Notes: generated by a model not told the origin, from the sequence alone. Shown: positions 55,003-63,953, numbered from the stretch's first letter. The stretch is DNA of 64,000 bases from DATARH01 sp035504075 (GCA_035504075.1 DATJSO010000022.1:1-64000), one strand, 5' to 3'. Numbers and translations are program-made.

Positions 55003-55755
55003 ATGAAGCTCGGCGACATCATGACCCGACCGGCAATTACGGTGGGGCCGGAGACGACGATCGCAGCGGCCGCGCAATTGATGGTGCAGCGGCGCATCAG
55101 CGGCCTGCCCGTCGTCGATGCGGCCGGGACGGTCGTCGGCATCGTTACCGAGGGCGACCTGCTGCGGCGCGCCGAACTCGGCACCGAGCGGCGACACCGC
55201 CGCTGGCTCGAATTCATCATATCGCCCGGCCGCCTCGCCAGCGAATATGCCGGCGCGCATGCCCGCAAGGTCGGCCAAGTGATGACCGAGGACGTCATCT
55301 CGGTCGGGCCGCAAGACCCGCTCGACGCGGCGGTCCGGCTGATGCAGCGGCGGCATGTCAAGCGGCTGCCGGTCATCGATGGCGGCCGTCTCGTCGGCAT
55401 TGTCAGCCGCGCCGATCTAGTGCGCGCGCTCGCCGATGAGCTCGCCCGAAGGCAGGCACAGGAGGGCGACGACGACGCCGCGATCCGCGAACGTATCCTG
55501 CGCGAAATGGACAGGCAGCACTGGGCGCCGCGGGCCAGCGTCGATGTCCGGGTCACCGACGGCGTGGTCGAGCTTTGCGGCACGATCACCGACGAGCGCG
55601 AGCGCCTCGCGATGCAGGTGCTGGCCGAAACCGCGGCGGGCGTCAAACGGGTCGAAGATCATCTGATCTGCGTCGAACCGATGTCCGGCAACGTGATCTC
55701 GCCCGAAGCCGCCGAGCCGAGCCGCGGGTCGACCGGTGCGTTGAACGACGCTTGA
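55003..55755 (+). CDS. CBS-domain pair with BON domain protein
   Basis: A 250-residue protein: CBS domain 1 (MKLGDIMTRPAITVGPE...), CBS domain 2 (VGQVMTEDVISVGPQDP...), then a BON domain (about 165-228: RASVDVRVTDGVVELCGTI). CBS pairs bind adenine nucleotides; BON domains bind membranes or proteins. A FNR-type box upstream suggests induction at low oxygen. A GGGAGA site precedes the ATG. Confidence 0.9.
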   Translation: MKLGDIMTRPAITVGPETTIAAAAQLMVQRRISGLPVVDAAGTVVGIVTEGDLLRRAELGTERRHRRWLEFIISPGRLASEYAGAHARKVGQVMTEDVISVGPQDPLDAAVRLMQRRHVKRLPVIDGGRLVGIVSRADLVRALADELARRQAQEGDDDAAIRERILREMDRQHWAPRASVDVRVTDGVVELCGTITDERERLAMQVLAETAAGVKRVEDHLICVEPMSGNVISPEAAEPSRGSTGALNDA

Positions 55756-55840
55756 ACGGCGCGGGGGCAAGTCGCGCCGCGGCGTGCCGCCGCCGCGCAG
55801 CGTCCCGGCGCCGACGCTGAGGTCTCGAAGCGCATGTCAT

Positions 55841-55936
55841 TGGGCGGAAGAGGCAGGAGTCGAACCTACCGGAGACGCCTGCGCGCCCCCCAACGGGTTT
55901 GAAGCCCGCGCGCCCCACCGGGAGCGGTACCCTTCC
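55841..55936 (-). tRNA. selC: Selenocysteine tRNA (anticodon TCA)
   Basis: Read on the minus strand from 55936, it starts GGAAGGG and ends CTCTTCCG near 55844. A six-pair D stem (CGCTCC / GGGGCG), the anticodon loop CTTCAAA (anticodon at 55902-55900), a long eight-pair variable arm and a GTAGGTTCGACTCCTGC T arm all match bacterial tRNA-Sec (compare E. coli selC). The 3' end reads GCCCA rather than GCCA, so CCA is not perfectly encoded. The gene lies inside a 364-base gap between the CBS-BON gene and gmd; the rest of the gap shows nothing else clear. Confidence 0.9.
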
Positions 55937-56119
55937 GATGCAGAGAATGCCGCGGTTTTGCGACCGGCGAAAGAGTGCTCGGCGCGGCGCCCCGGACACC
56001 AAGCTATGCGCCGGGCGGTCATGATGAGGCCGTGCGGCGTCAAGCCCGATCAACCATTGCAACCGGCGATTAACCCGCTAAGCTTCGGTCCGCCCGCCAG
56101 CGCATTGCAGGGGCACGAA

Positions 56120-57151
56120 ATGCGTCGCGCCTTGATCACCGGCATCACCGGCCAGGACGGAGCCTATCTGTCGCAGTTCCTGCTCGGGCAGGGTTACGAG
56201 GTGCACGGGCTCGTACGCCGCAGCGCCTCCGCAGATCTCGTCCTGTCGCGGCTGATCTGCCTAGGCATCCGCGAGCAAGTGCATCTGCACGATGGCGATA
56301 TCACCGATCTTGCCAGCCTGATCCGCATCCTGGAGGCGGTGGCGCCGCACGAGGTGTACAATCTGGCGGCGCAGTCTTTTGTGCAGGTGTCGTGGCAGCA
56401 GGCCTATCTGACCGGCCTTGTCACCGGGCTCGGCACCGTCAACATGCTCGAAGCGCTCCGCATCTGCCGCTGCGACGCACGGTTTTACCAGGCTTCCAGT
56501 TCGGAGATGTTCGGTCTCGCCGGGCGGCCGCAGCAATGCGAAGCCGGCCCCTTCCATCCGCGCTCGCCTTACGGCGCGGCCAAGCTCTACGCCCATTGCT
56601 TGACGATCAACTACCGGGAAAGCTTCGGCGTTCACGCCTCGAGCGGGATCCTGTTCAATCATGAGTCGCCGTTGCGCGGGCCGGAGTTCGTCACCCGCAA
56701 GATCACCCGCGCGGCTGCGCGCATCAAATTCGGCCTGCAGCAGAAGCTGCGTCTCGGCAATCTCGACGCTCGACGCGACTGGGGCCACGCCCGCGATTAC
56801 GTGCGGGCGATGTGGCAGATGCTGCAGCAGGACGAGCCGGGCGATTATATCATCGCGACCGGCGTGGCGCGGTCCGTGCGGGAATTTTGCAGCATTGCAT
56901 TCGGCCATGTCGGCCTCGATCCGGACGACTTTATCGAGACCGATCCGCGGCTGCTGCGCCCGGCGGACATCGACGCCCTGACCGGCAATGCGGCGAAAGC
57001 GGAACTGTGTCTGGGTTGGCGGCCGACGATCGGCTTCGAGGAAATGGTGGGCGAGATGGTCGAGGCCGATCTGCGCCGCGCGCACCGGGAGGCCGCGTGC
57101 GGCGTCGCTCGAGCGGCGGCGGGCCACGGCAGAAATCGCTGTGCGTCCTGA
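56120..57151 (+). CDS. gmd: GDP-mannose 4,6-dehydratase
   Basis: A 343-residue extended SDR that makes GDP-4-keto-6-deoxymannose for deoxysugars such as fucose or rhamnose in surface polysaccharide. The NADP site is ITGITGQDGAYLSQFL, the catalytic Ser/Glu is in QASSSEMFG, and the YxxxK pair is in SPYGAAKLYAH. The ATG at 56120 is chosen because the longer frame crosses selC. No partner sugar genes are in view. Confidence 0.92.
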   Translation: MRRALITGITGQDGAYLSQFLLGQGYEVHGLVRRSASADLVLSRLICLGIREQVHLHDGDITDLASLIRILEAVAPHEVYNLAAQSFVQVSWQQAYLTGLVTGLGTVNMLEALRICRCDARFYQASSSEMFGLAGRPQQCEAGPFHPRSPYGAAKLYAHCLTINYRESFGVHASSGILFNHESPLRGPEFVTRKITRAAARIKFGLQQKLRLGNLDARRDWGHARDYVRAMWQMLQQDEPGDYIIATGVARSVREFCSIAFGHVGLDPDDFIETDPRLLRPADIDALTGNAAKAELCLGWRPTIGFEEMVGEMVEADLRRAHREAACGVARAAAGHGRNRCAS

Positions 57152-57161
57152 TCCTCCGGTG

Positions 57162-57179
57162 GTTTGCAGGCTTGCAAAC
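57162..57179. promoter_or_regulatory. Inverted repeat upstream of the pseudo-receiver gene
   Basis: GTTTGCA and TGCAAAC (57162-57168 and 57173-57179) form a perfect 7-pair stem with a 4-base loop, between gmd and the next gene. No T-run follows, so it may be an operator rather than a terminator. Confidence 0.4.
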
Positions 57180-57238
57180 GATGCCTTAACGAGCCGTTGC
57201 TATGCTCTCCGCCTGGACCCTCTCAAAGGGCAGTCGCA

Positions 57239-57775
57239 ATGGCGGGCAGCGGACCGAGCATCCTGGCGGTAGCCGGCGACAGCCGCGAGCGCGCGGCCAT
57301 CGCTTCGACGATCAGCGAGGCGGGGTTTGTCGTGGCCGCCGTCGCGGAGCCGTTCGGCGCCTTGGCGGCGTTGGCGGATCGGCAGTTTGCGGCGCTCGTG
57401 TCGGCGCTGCCGTGGGATGACGGCGACGAATTGCTGCGCCGGGCGCGTCGTCAACAGCCCGGGCTGCCAATGGTGCTCGTTCTCGCGCCCGCGGCGCTGC
57501 ATGTGGACGAGACGGACAGCATCATGATCGTTAAACGGCCGCTTGACCCGCGTCAATTGCTGGGCTGCGTCTTCGAACTGGTGTTGCGCGACGCGGGGGC
57601 GAGCATCGGGCTGGGTAGCCGCGTCGCCGAATTGGGTATCGCGGCGGCCCAGTTGGCCTGCCTCGATCATCGCCGCACGGCCGCGGCGCGTTCCGGGCGC
57701 GGCTGTCTGGCGCGCCGCCTGACCCGCCAGATCGGGCAGGTGCGCAGCGCCTGCCGCGGCCTCGCCGGCGCTTAG
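57239..57775 (+). CDS. Degenerate receiver-domain protein
   Basis: A 178-residue protein. Residues 8-120 follow the receiver fold: SILAVAGDSRERAAIASTIS, then FAALVSALPWDDGDELLRR, then the conserved Lys of MIVKRPLDPRQL. The phosphoacceptor Asp is replaced (Val54/Ser55 where Asp is expected) and the acidic pair at strand 1 is weak (GDS). It is therefore a pseudo-receiver that cannot be phosphorylated normally. The C-terminal 60 residues match no known domain. Start ATG at 57239; upstream codons are less likely. Confidence 0.65.
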   Translation: MAGSGPSILAVAGDSRERAAIASTISEAGFVVAAVAEPFGALAALADRQFAALVSALPWDDGDELLRRARRQQPGLPMVLVLAPAALHVDETDSIMIVKRPLDPRQLLGCVFELVLRDAGASIGLGSRVAELGIAAAQLACLDHRRTAAARSGRGCLARRLTRQIGQVRSACRGLAGA

Positions 57776-57978
57776 CCGAAATCGGGGCCAGCGCGTTTGC
57801 GCTTCAACTCGATCATCGCCAGCACGTTGCCGGCGCCGTGCTTGCGGCACAGCACCGCCAGGCTCTTCGGGTCGAGCGGCTCCGGGGCGTAGTTGATCGC
57901 GGCGCGCAGCGGCGCCGGCAGATCGTCGAACACCGCCATCAACTCGCGCAGCAGGTCATCGCGATTGTCGCCGTCCAT
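57772..57978 (-). CDS. Small conserved-looking hypothetical protein
   Basis: A 68-residue protein, MDGDNRDDLLRELMAVFDD..., largely helical, with a Cys in AVLCRKHGAGN and a basic end. It follows msrQ by 4 bases, so it may be translated from the same transcript. Function is not recognised. The start at 57978 is chosen because the longer frame overlaps msrQ. Confidence 0.5.
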   Translation of the reverse strand: MDGDNRDDLLRELMAVFDDLPAPLRAAINYAPEPLDPKSLAVLCRKHGAGNVLAMIELKRKRAGPDFG

Positions 57979-57982
57979 CGCG

Positions 57983-58840
57983 TCACGCAAAGCGCGGGCG
58001 GCGCCCGACAGGTGATGACCGCCAGCCGCGCAGAACACCCGCGACGGCGATCGCAGCGCCGATCGCAAGGACGATAACGGCCGGCCGCACACCGGTCATC
58101 AGCGACCAGTTGAGGGCGATGACGCGCCACAAGCCGACATGATAGGCGACATGGAAATAGACGGCTTCGCCGATTGCGGTGGCGATGGTCGCACCCGCCG
58201 CAAGAACACCGATCCAGACGAGCGGCAGGCGCCCCCGGACGGCAAACCGCGCCGCCAGCAGGCGGTAGCCCATCAGCCAAAGATAGAGGCCGGCCATGAT
58301 TGTCGGCTCCCATACCTGAAGTTTCGATTGCAGCCAGAAATGCACGACCGCGAGCAGCGCGATCAGGTAGACCAGCCGATGCAGGTTGCGCCAGCGCCGC
58401 GCGCCCATCCGGCGGATCATCGCATCCGTCGAGGTCGCCGCCAGCGCCGCCAAGCCGAGCAGCGCGACAAAGCCGATCGTCAAGTAGATGCGCAGCACGA
58501 TCTCGGTGGCGACCTCGGCGAGATCGAAGGCCTCGTCGGCGGTGTAAAGTGTAAGGTGAAACAGTCCGTAACCGAACGCCGCCACCCCGATCATGCGCCG
58601 CACCAGGATCAGCCGCGGCCATTGCAGCACCTGCCGCAGCGGCGTCACCGCCAGTGCCAGGAAGATGAGCCGGATCGTCCATATCCCGATCTGATGGATG
58701 GCCTCGGTCACCGGCCGCGCCCCGAGCCAGCCCTGCTGAAACGCAACCATCACGTAGAGCGCCGGCAGGAACAGCGCGATGAACACCGCCAGCTTTAAGG
58801 GCGACAGGCTGCCGCTGTAGTCGTTCCACGGGTATTTCAT
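57983..58840 (-). CDS. msrQ: Heme-binding membrane subunit MsrQ-like
   Basis: A 285-residue protein with about six transmembrane segments. It has the ferric-reductase-like layout of MsrQ, which passes electrons from the quinone pool to periplasmic methionine sulfoxide reductase MsrP; YGLFHLTLYT and RNLHRLVYLIALLAVVHF hold candidate heme-ligand His. No msrP gene precedes or follows it here. Start ATG at 58840. Confidence 0.83.
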   Translation of the reverse strand: MKYPWNDYSGSLSPLKLAVFIALFLPALYVMVAFQQGWLGARPVTEAIHQIGIWTIRLIFLALAVTPLRQVLQWPRLILVRRMIGVAAFGYGLFHLTLYTADEAFDLAEVATEIVLRIYLTIGFVALLGLAALAATSTDAMIRRMGARRWRNLHRLVYLIALLAVVHFWLQSKLQVWEPTIMAGLYLWLMGYRLLAARFAVRGRLPLVWIGVLAAGATIATAIGEAVYFHVAYHVGLWRVIALNWSLMTGVRPAVIVLAIGAAIAVAGVLRGWRSSPVGRRPRFA

Positions 58841-58909
58841 CGTGCCGCCGCCCGTCCCGAGTGCACCACCCCCAGGAATGACATCGATCTGAGGGACGTG
58901 ATCACCGTC

Positions 58910-59512
58910 TTACATCGGCGGCTTGACGCCGTTTTTCTCGACATACATGAAAACGGCGGTCAGCGCCCCGTCGGCGCTCCTTGCCGCGCCGACAAACACC
59001 GCCTTGCCCGGCTTCAGCAAGCGCCTGTCGCCGGGCGCGGGCGCCAGGATCGGGACGTTCGGACCGATGCTGTATTCGGATTCGCCGCCCTTGAACTTGA
59101 CATGCACGACATCGCCCTCGGGCGATTTGTTGACGGTGCCGACCATCGCGTTCGTCATGACGCTGTTCGAGCCGAGGTCCCACGGAAATTGCCGGCCGCC
59201 ATCTGGCGTCGGTCGCGGAAAGATCCGCACCTCGATCGCATGAATCCTGCCGTCCGTCCCCTTGATGCCGGTCGAGGCCAGGAAGTCGCCGGGCTTGATG
59301 TCGGAAAGGCGCTTTCTGACGAGGGTTTGTATTCGCGTTTTTGGCGTCAGCGCGACGTTCGCGTCCGTGCCCGCTTGGGTCCGGATCGTCAGCGTGTCGC
59401 CGGCAAGCTTTTCGACCGTGCCGCGCAGACGCTGCAGCGGCGGTGGGTTCTGCGCCAGCACCGGCGCGGCGATCAGAACGAGCAGAGCGGCGACGGCCAA
59501 TCTCTTCAGCAT
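58910..59512 (-). CDS. Secreted beta-rich protein, unknown function
   Basis: A 200-residue protein with a signal peptide (MLKRLAVAALLVLIAAPVLAQ) at 59512. The body looks like a metal- or ligand-binding single-domain protein of the DUF5666 type (RLRGTVEKLAGDTLTIRTQAG), with repeated strand-like segments. It would act in the periplasm. It lies 69 bases upstream of msrQ on the same strand. No enzymatic motif is seen. Confidence 0.75.
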   Translation of the reverse strand: MLKRLAVAALLVLIAAPVLAQNPPPLQRLRGTVEKLAGDTLTIRTQAGTDANVALTPKTRIQTLVRKRLSDIKPGDFLASTGIKGTDGRIHAIEVRIFPRPTPDGGRQFPWDLGSNSVMTNAMVGTVNKSPEGDVVHVKFKGGESEYSIGPNVPILAPAPGDRRLLKPGKAVFVGAARSADGALTAVFMYVEKNGVKPPM

Positions 59513-59642
59513 TTCGCCCTCCCCTGTCTTCCGGTCGGCAACAGGTGGGGGCGCCGCAGCGGTTTTCCAATCGCATCGCGGTTGATCGGTGCTGCCGCGC
59601 GGCCCCATATTGCCGGCCTCGGATAGCATGCGGGAGAGCGGC

Positions 59643-60122
59643 ATGAGCGAGGAGCACGATCGCGGCGCGGTCGATTGGAAAACGCGGGGTGTCAAGGTCA
59701 TCCCAGGCGATCAGCTCGACACCAACACGCCGCAGACCCCCGGCATGAACCGCGCGGCGGCGATCAACTTCGCCCGCGTCGGCGCGCGAAAGCTGTGGGC
59801 CGGCACGGTGCATATCCATCCTGACGCCAAAACCGGCGCGCATCACCACGGCGGGCTTGAAAGCGTCATCTATGTGCTGAAAGGGCGGGCGCGGATGCGC
59901 TGGGGCGACCATCTGGAATTTGTCGCCGAAGCAGGCCCGGGCGATTTCATCTTTGTGCCGCCTTATGTGCCGCACCAGGAGATCAATGCCTCGACCAGCG
60001 AGACGCTGGAGTGCGTACTGGTGCGCAGTGACAACGAGGCGGTCGTCGTCAACCTCGACATCGAGCCGGTGGAAAAACCGGAAGCAGTGCGCTGGATCGA
60101 CCCGGTGCACCCGAACGGGTAG
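59643..60122 (+). CDS. Cupin-domain protein
   Basis: A 159-residue cupin. The metal site motif 1 is THHHGGLESVIYVLKGR-like (HHHGGLESVIYVL) and motif 2 is PGDFIFVPPYVPHQEIN, giving the His/Glu ligands for a single metal. Such proteins include small dioxygenases, isomerases and sugar-binding sensors. The ATG at 59643 follows GGGAGAG. It precedes the alcohol dehydrogenase, but the shared role is unknown. Confidence 0.85.
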   Translation: MSEEHDRGAVDWKTRGVKVIPGDQLDTNTPQTPGMNRAAAINFARVGARKLWAGTVHIHPDAKTGAHHHGGLESVIYVLKGRARMRWGDHLEFVAEAGPGDFIFVPPYVPHQEINASTSETLECVLVRSDNEAVVVNLDIEPVEKPEAVRWIDPVHPNG

Positions 60123-60170
60123 AGCCGTGCTAGCATCGCGCCAATCGCAATCAGAACGGCGGAGGGCGCG

Positions 60171-61220
60171 ATGCGCGGAGTGGTGTTTCTCGGCGAACGC
60201 CAGCTCGAATTGATGGATTTCCCCGATCCGACGCCAAGCGAGGGCGAAGTCGTCATCGAAATGAAGGCCTCAGGCATGTGCGGCAGCGACCTGCACCAAT
60301 ACCGACGGCCAAAGGCGGGCGGGTCGAGCGGCGGCATACCGGCAAGCGCCGAGCCGGTCATCGCCGGCCACGAGCCGTGCGGCATCGTCGCGGCGATCGG
60401 GCCGGGTGTGCCGGCGGCGCAGGCGCGGGTCGGCCAGCGAGTCATGGTGCACCACTACAAGGGCTGCACGGTGTGCAATCACTGCCGCTCCGGCTGGTCG
60501 CAGCTATGTCAGGAGCAGCCGGTACTGGTCTACGGCAACAACGCCCATGGCGGCCACGCCAAGTATCTGAAGGTGCCGGCCTTCACGCTAGTGCCGCTGC
60601 TTGACGAATTGTCGTTTGCGACCGGCGCGGCGATCGCGTGCGGCACCGGCACGGCTTATGGCGCGCTGCGCCGCATCCGCCTTTCCGGCAACGACACGAT
60701 CGCGGTCTTCGGCCAGGGGCCGGTCGGCCTGTCGGCGACGCAACTCGCGAGCGCGATGGGGGCGCGCGTCATTGCGCTTGACGTCAGCCCCGAGCGGCTC
60801 GAGCGCGCCAAGGAATTCGGCGCCGCCGAAACGGTCAACCCGCGCTCCAACGACCCCGTGGGCGCGATCAAGGATCTGACGCACGGCTACGGCGCCGAGT
60901 TCACGCTCGATACGTCGTCGCAGCCGGAGGGCCGCATTTCCGCCGTGCGCGCGACGAAGGTGTGGGGCACGACGTGCTTTGTCGGCGAGCGAAACCAGGT
61001 CACGATCGACGTCAGCCCCGACATGCTCAGGAAGCAGCTGACGATCGTCGCGTCGTGGACGTTTTCGCAAATGGGCCAAGCCGAATGCGCGCAGTTCGTC
61101 GCCGACCGCAAGATCGACGTTGAAAAGCTGTTCACCCACCGCTGGCGGCTCGATCAGGCGGATGAGGCCTACAAGCTGTTCGACACGCAGACGACCGGCA
61201 AAGGCGTCTTTTTGCTGTGA
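60171..61220 (+). CDS. Zinc-dependent medium-chain alcohol dehydrogenase
   Basis: A 349-residue MDR-family dehydrogenase. The catalytic zinc site is GMCGSDLHQY with AGHEPCG, and the structural zinc site is C-TV-C-NH-C-x7-C in GCTVCNHCRSGWSQLC. The NAD(P) fold shows FGQGPVGLSA. It oxidises a polyol or alcohol, as sorbitol- or threonine-dehydrogenase-like enzymes do. A GGAGGG site precedes the ATG. Confidence 0.9.
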   Translation: MRGVVFLGERQLELMDFPDPTPSEGEVVIEMKASGMCGSDLHQYRRPKAGGSSGGIPASAEPVIAGHEPCGIVAAIGPGVPAAQARVGQRVMVHHYKGCTVCNHCRSGWSQLCQEQPVLVYGNNAHGGHAKYLKVPAFTLVPLLDELSFATGAAIACGTGTAYGALRRIRLSGNDTIAVFGQGPVGLSATQLASAMGARVIALDVSPERLERAKEFGAAETVNPRSNDPVGAIKDLTHGYGAEFTLDTSSQPEGRISAVRATKVWGTTCFVGERNQVTIDVSPDMLRKQLTIVASWTFSQMGQAECAQFVADRKIDVEKLFTHRWRLDQADEAYKLFDTQTTGKGVFLL

Positions 61221-61254
61221 CGCCCCCGCCGCGCAGGCCCGGGCCAGGGCGCTG

Positions 61255-62211
61255 TCAATGCGCTCCGGGGCAGGGCTGGACCTCGATCGTCACGTGGCTG
61301 AGACCCGGTATGTCGGCGAGGCGAGCCTTGTAGAACGCGGGTGCTTCGGGTCGGTCGGACACCAGCGAGACAACGGCGGCATGGTGACCGGGACCGACCC
61401 GCCACAGGTGCAGATCGGCAATGCGGTCGCCGTCATTCGCCTGCAGCCGCTCGGAAACCTGACCGGCGATCGCCTCGGGACGCATATCCAGCAACACGCC
61501 GCCGGCGACGCGCAGCAGGTTGCATGACCAGTTCAGAATAACCAGCATGCCGACGATACCCATCGCCGGGTCGATCCACAGCCAATGCAGCGCCCAGGCC
61601 GCGCTGAGGCCAGCCAGCGCCAGCACGGAAACGGCGGCATCGGCCAGCACATGGACATAGGCGGCGCGCAGGTTGTGGTCGGCATCACGCTCATGGCGAT
61701 GGCGATGATCGTGGTATTCGTGCTCATGCGGGTGGCGATGCCCGTGCGTTTCGTCTGGACCCTGCAGCAGCCGAGCGCTGACGAGATTGACCGCGAGGCC
61801 CAGCACCGCCAGCGGGATCGCCTCGCGGAAGGCGATCGGCACCGGATGCACGAGACGGCCGACGCTCTCCCAGCCGATCAAAAACCCGATCATCGCCAAC
61901 ACGATCGCGCTGGCGAACGCCGCGAGATCGCCCAGTTTGCCGGTGCCGAACGCGAAGCGCTCGTCGCGCGCGTGCCGCCGTGCATAGGCGTAGGCCGCGG
62001 CCGCGATGACCAGCGCGCCGGCGTGCGTCGACATATGCAGACCTTCGGCGACGAGCGCCATCGAACCCCACAGCCAACCGCCGACGATCTCGGCCGCCAT
62101 CGTCGCCGCGCACAGCGCGACGACGAGCCAGCTGCGGCGCTCGTTGCGCTGGTGATGGGCGCCCAGGAAAATGTGCTCGTGGCGCCAGTCATCGATTGAC
62201 GACGCATGCAT
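61255..62211 (-). CDS. dmeF: Cation diffusion facilitator, DmeF-like divalent metal exporter
   Basis: A 318-residue CDF transporter with about six transmembrane segments. The N-terminus carries HEHIFLGAHHQRNERR, typical of DmeF. MVAEGLHMSTHAG (EGLHMSTHAG) and HVLADAAVSVLAL hold the metal-transport His/Asp residues. A long His-rich loop (HGHRHPHEHEYHDH) sits between membrane segments 4 and 5. It likely exports Co(II), Ni(II) or Cd(II). Its C-terminal domain ends QPCPGAH. Confidence 0.9.
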   Translation of the reverse strand: MHASSIDDWRHEHIFLGAHHQRNERRSWLVVALCAATMAAEIVGGWLWGSMALVAEGLHMSTHAGALVIAAAAYAYARRHARDERFAFGTGKLGDLAAFASAIVLAMIGFLIGWESVGRLVHPVPIAFREAIPLAVLGLAVNLVSARLLQGPDETHGHRHPHEHEYHDHRHRHERDADHNLRAAYVHVLADAAVSVLALAGLSAAWALHWLWIDPAMGIVGMLVILNWSCNLLRVAGGVLLDMRPEAIAGQVSERLQANDGDRIADLHLWRVGPGHHAAVVSLVSDRPEAPAFYKARLADIPGLSHVTIEVQPCPGAH

Positions 62212-62284
62212 CGCGCTCTCCCGTCAATCTGAGACGCGGAAAGTTGCCACCAAATCGTCGCCACCAAATCGGCTGGCTGCGCGG

Positions 62285-63268
62285 TCAGGATCTGGGCAGG
62301 GCGAAATGCTGCCCGGGATAGATCAGGTCGGGGTTGCGGATCCGGTCGCGGTTGGCGTGATAGATTTCGGTAAAGCGCTGTCCGTTGCCATAAACCCGGC
62401 GGGCGATTCGCCACAGGCTGTTGCCCTGGACGACGACATAACTGCCGCCCGTCGGAGCGGCGCCGTCGGCGGGGGGCAGCAGCGACGCCGCGATCGCATG
62501 CCCGGCGCCGATGCCGGTGCCGATTTCGGCAAGGCGCAATGCAAGCGCACCGGCGGCAACGGGGCGTGCCGCGGTAAGCTGCCAATGCCCGGCGGCATCG
62601 GCCGCGGCGACGCCCAGCAGGCGGTCGCCGGCGAAAACCTGCAGACGCGCACCGGGATCGGCGTGGCCCGACAGGACGAGCCTGTCGCCGTCGCCGTATT
62701 CGACGCTGTCGAGCGTCAAGCTTTGGCCGGATGGCGGCGGCGACTGCTGCAGAATGCGCGCCGGCGCGCCCGGCTTGCCCGGCAGCAGCACGGCCAGCGT
62801 CGTCGTGCCGCCGCCGGCAGACGGCGCCACGGTCAGCGCAACGATATCGGCCGAACGGCGCACCGGCCCGCCATCCGGCCGGACCGCAGCAAGCGCCAGC
62901 CGGCGGCTGCCCGGCGCGAGCGGCTTGTCGGGCAGCAATACCCACTCGCCCCGCGCGTCGGCGGTGACTTCGCCGATCGCCTTGCCGCCGTCGAGCACAC
63001 TCACACGGTCGCCAGGCATCGCGCGGCCGGCGATGACCGCCTGACCGTCCGGTGCGACCGAGACGATATCGAAGCTCGGCAGCAGCGGGGCCGGCGCTGT
63101 CGCCGTCGTCGCCTTTTGCACGGGTGCGGGCGCCTTCGGCGCCGCGGCGACGATCGCGGGTCGTTCGGGCATCGCGACGCGCCATCCGGTCGCCGCTGCA
63201 GCGATGATCAACACGGCAGCGGCGGCCGATGCAGTCCAGAAAATTGTGCGCAACGCCGTCTGCTCCAA
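62285..63268 (-). CDS. LysM-domain membrane-anchored protein
   Basis: A 327-residue protein. An N-terminal hydrophobic segment (FWTASAAAAVLIIAAAATGW) anchors it, two bacterial Ig-like or similar repeats follow (around residues 67-110 and 185-230), and a C-terminal LysM domain (YVVVQGNSLWRIARRVYG) binds peptidoglycan. The start codon is TTG at 63268. It probably links the membrane to the wall; further function is unknown. Confidence 0.83.
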   Translation of the reverse strand: MEQTALRTIFWTASAAAAVLIIAAAATGWRVAMPERPAIVAAAPKAPAPVQKATTATAPAPLLPSFDIVSVAPDGQAVIAGRAMPGDRVSVLDGGKAIGEVTADARGEWVLLPDKPLAPGSRRLALAAVRPDGGPVRRSADIVALTVAPSAGGGTTTLAVLLPGKPGAPARILQQSPPPSGQSLTLDSVEYGDGDRLVLSGHADPGARLQVFAGDRLLGVAAADAAGHWQLTAARPVAAGALALRLAEIGTGIGAGHAIAASLLPPADGAAPTGGSYVVVQGNSLWRIARRVYGNGQRFTEIYHANRDRIRNPDLIYPGQHFALPRS

Positions 63269-63371
63269 AGGGTTCCGGGAGCGATTGCGACTTTAAGCCT
63301 GGCCGGCGGTGCTTGCAATTGCCCACCGTTCGGGAGAAGAGGAGGTTCCAGCGACGATCTCCGGCACGTGC

Positions 63372-63953
63372 ATGCAGCCGATCCGCCGCCTTTGCGTCTA
63401 TTGCGGCTCCGCCGGCGCCGTCGATGAGCGTTACCGCGCCGCCGCGCGCGACCTGGGAGCCGCACTGGCGGCGGCCGGCATCGAACTGGTGTTCGGCGGC
63501 GGCCGCATCGGCCTGATGGGAATATTGGCGGACGCGGTGCTGGCGCGGGGCGGCCGGGTCATCGGCGTCATTCCGGCATTGCTGCGGGACGCGGAACTGG
63601 CGCATGCGGGCGCAAGCGAACTCGTCATCGTTGCCAGCATGCATGAACGCAAACGGCAGATGGCCGAGCGCGCCGATGCCTTTGCGGTGTTGCCGGGTGG
63701 CATCGGCACTCTCGACGAGACGTTCGAGATCGTTACGTGGCGCCATCTTGGACTGCATAACAAGCCGGTCTTTGTCGTCGATGCGGCCGGCTACTGGCAG
63801 CCATTGATCGCACTGCTCGATCACCTTGTCGGCCGCGGGTTCGCGGCGCCGCTGATCCCGCGATTATTGACCGTTGTGCCCGACGTTCCAGCGCTGATGA
63901 CGGCGCTTGCAGCCGCCGGCGGCAGCGCGGCGGCGCGCTCGGACGCGCTGTGA
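63372..63953 (+). CDS. LOG-family protein (cytokinin riboside phosphoribohydrolase-like)
   Basis: A 193-residue Rossmann-fold protein (TIGR00730). The motif PGGIGTLDE and the GGGRIGLMG and YCGSAG segments define the family. LOG enzymes release free bases from nucleoside 5'-monophosphates. The ATG at 63372 (MQPIRRLCVYCGSAG) is preferred over the longer frame at 63309, which lacks family residues. Confidence 0.92.
   Translation: MQPIRRLCVYCGSAGAVDERYRAAARDLGAALAAAGIELVFGGGRIGLMGILADAVLARGGRVIGVIPALLRDAELAHAGASELVIVASMHERKRQMAERADAFAVLPGGIGTLDETFEIVTWRHLGLHNKPVFVVDAAGYWQPLIALLDHLVGRGFAAPLIPRLLTVVPDVPALMTALAAAGGSAAARSDAL

Noticed and set aside
61890..63824. 644-codon frame crossing dmeF, the LysM gene and the LOG gene
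   Set aside because: Covers parts of three supported genes out of frame; not a real protein.
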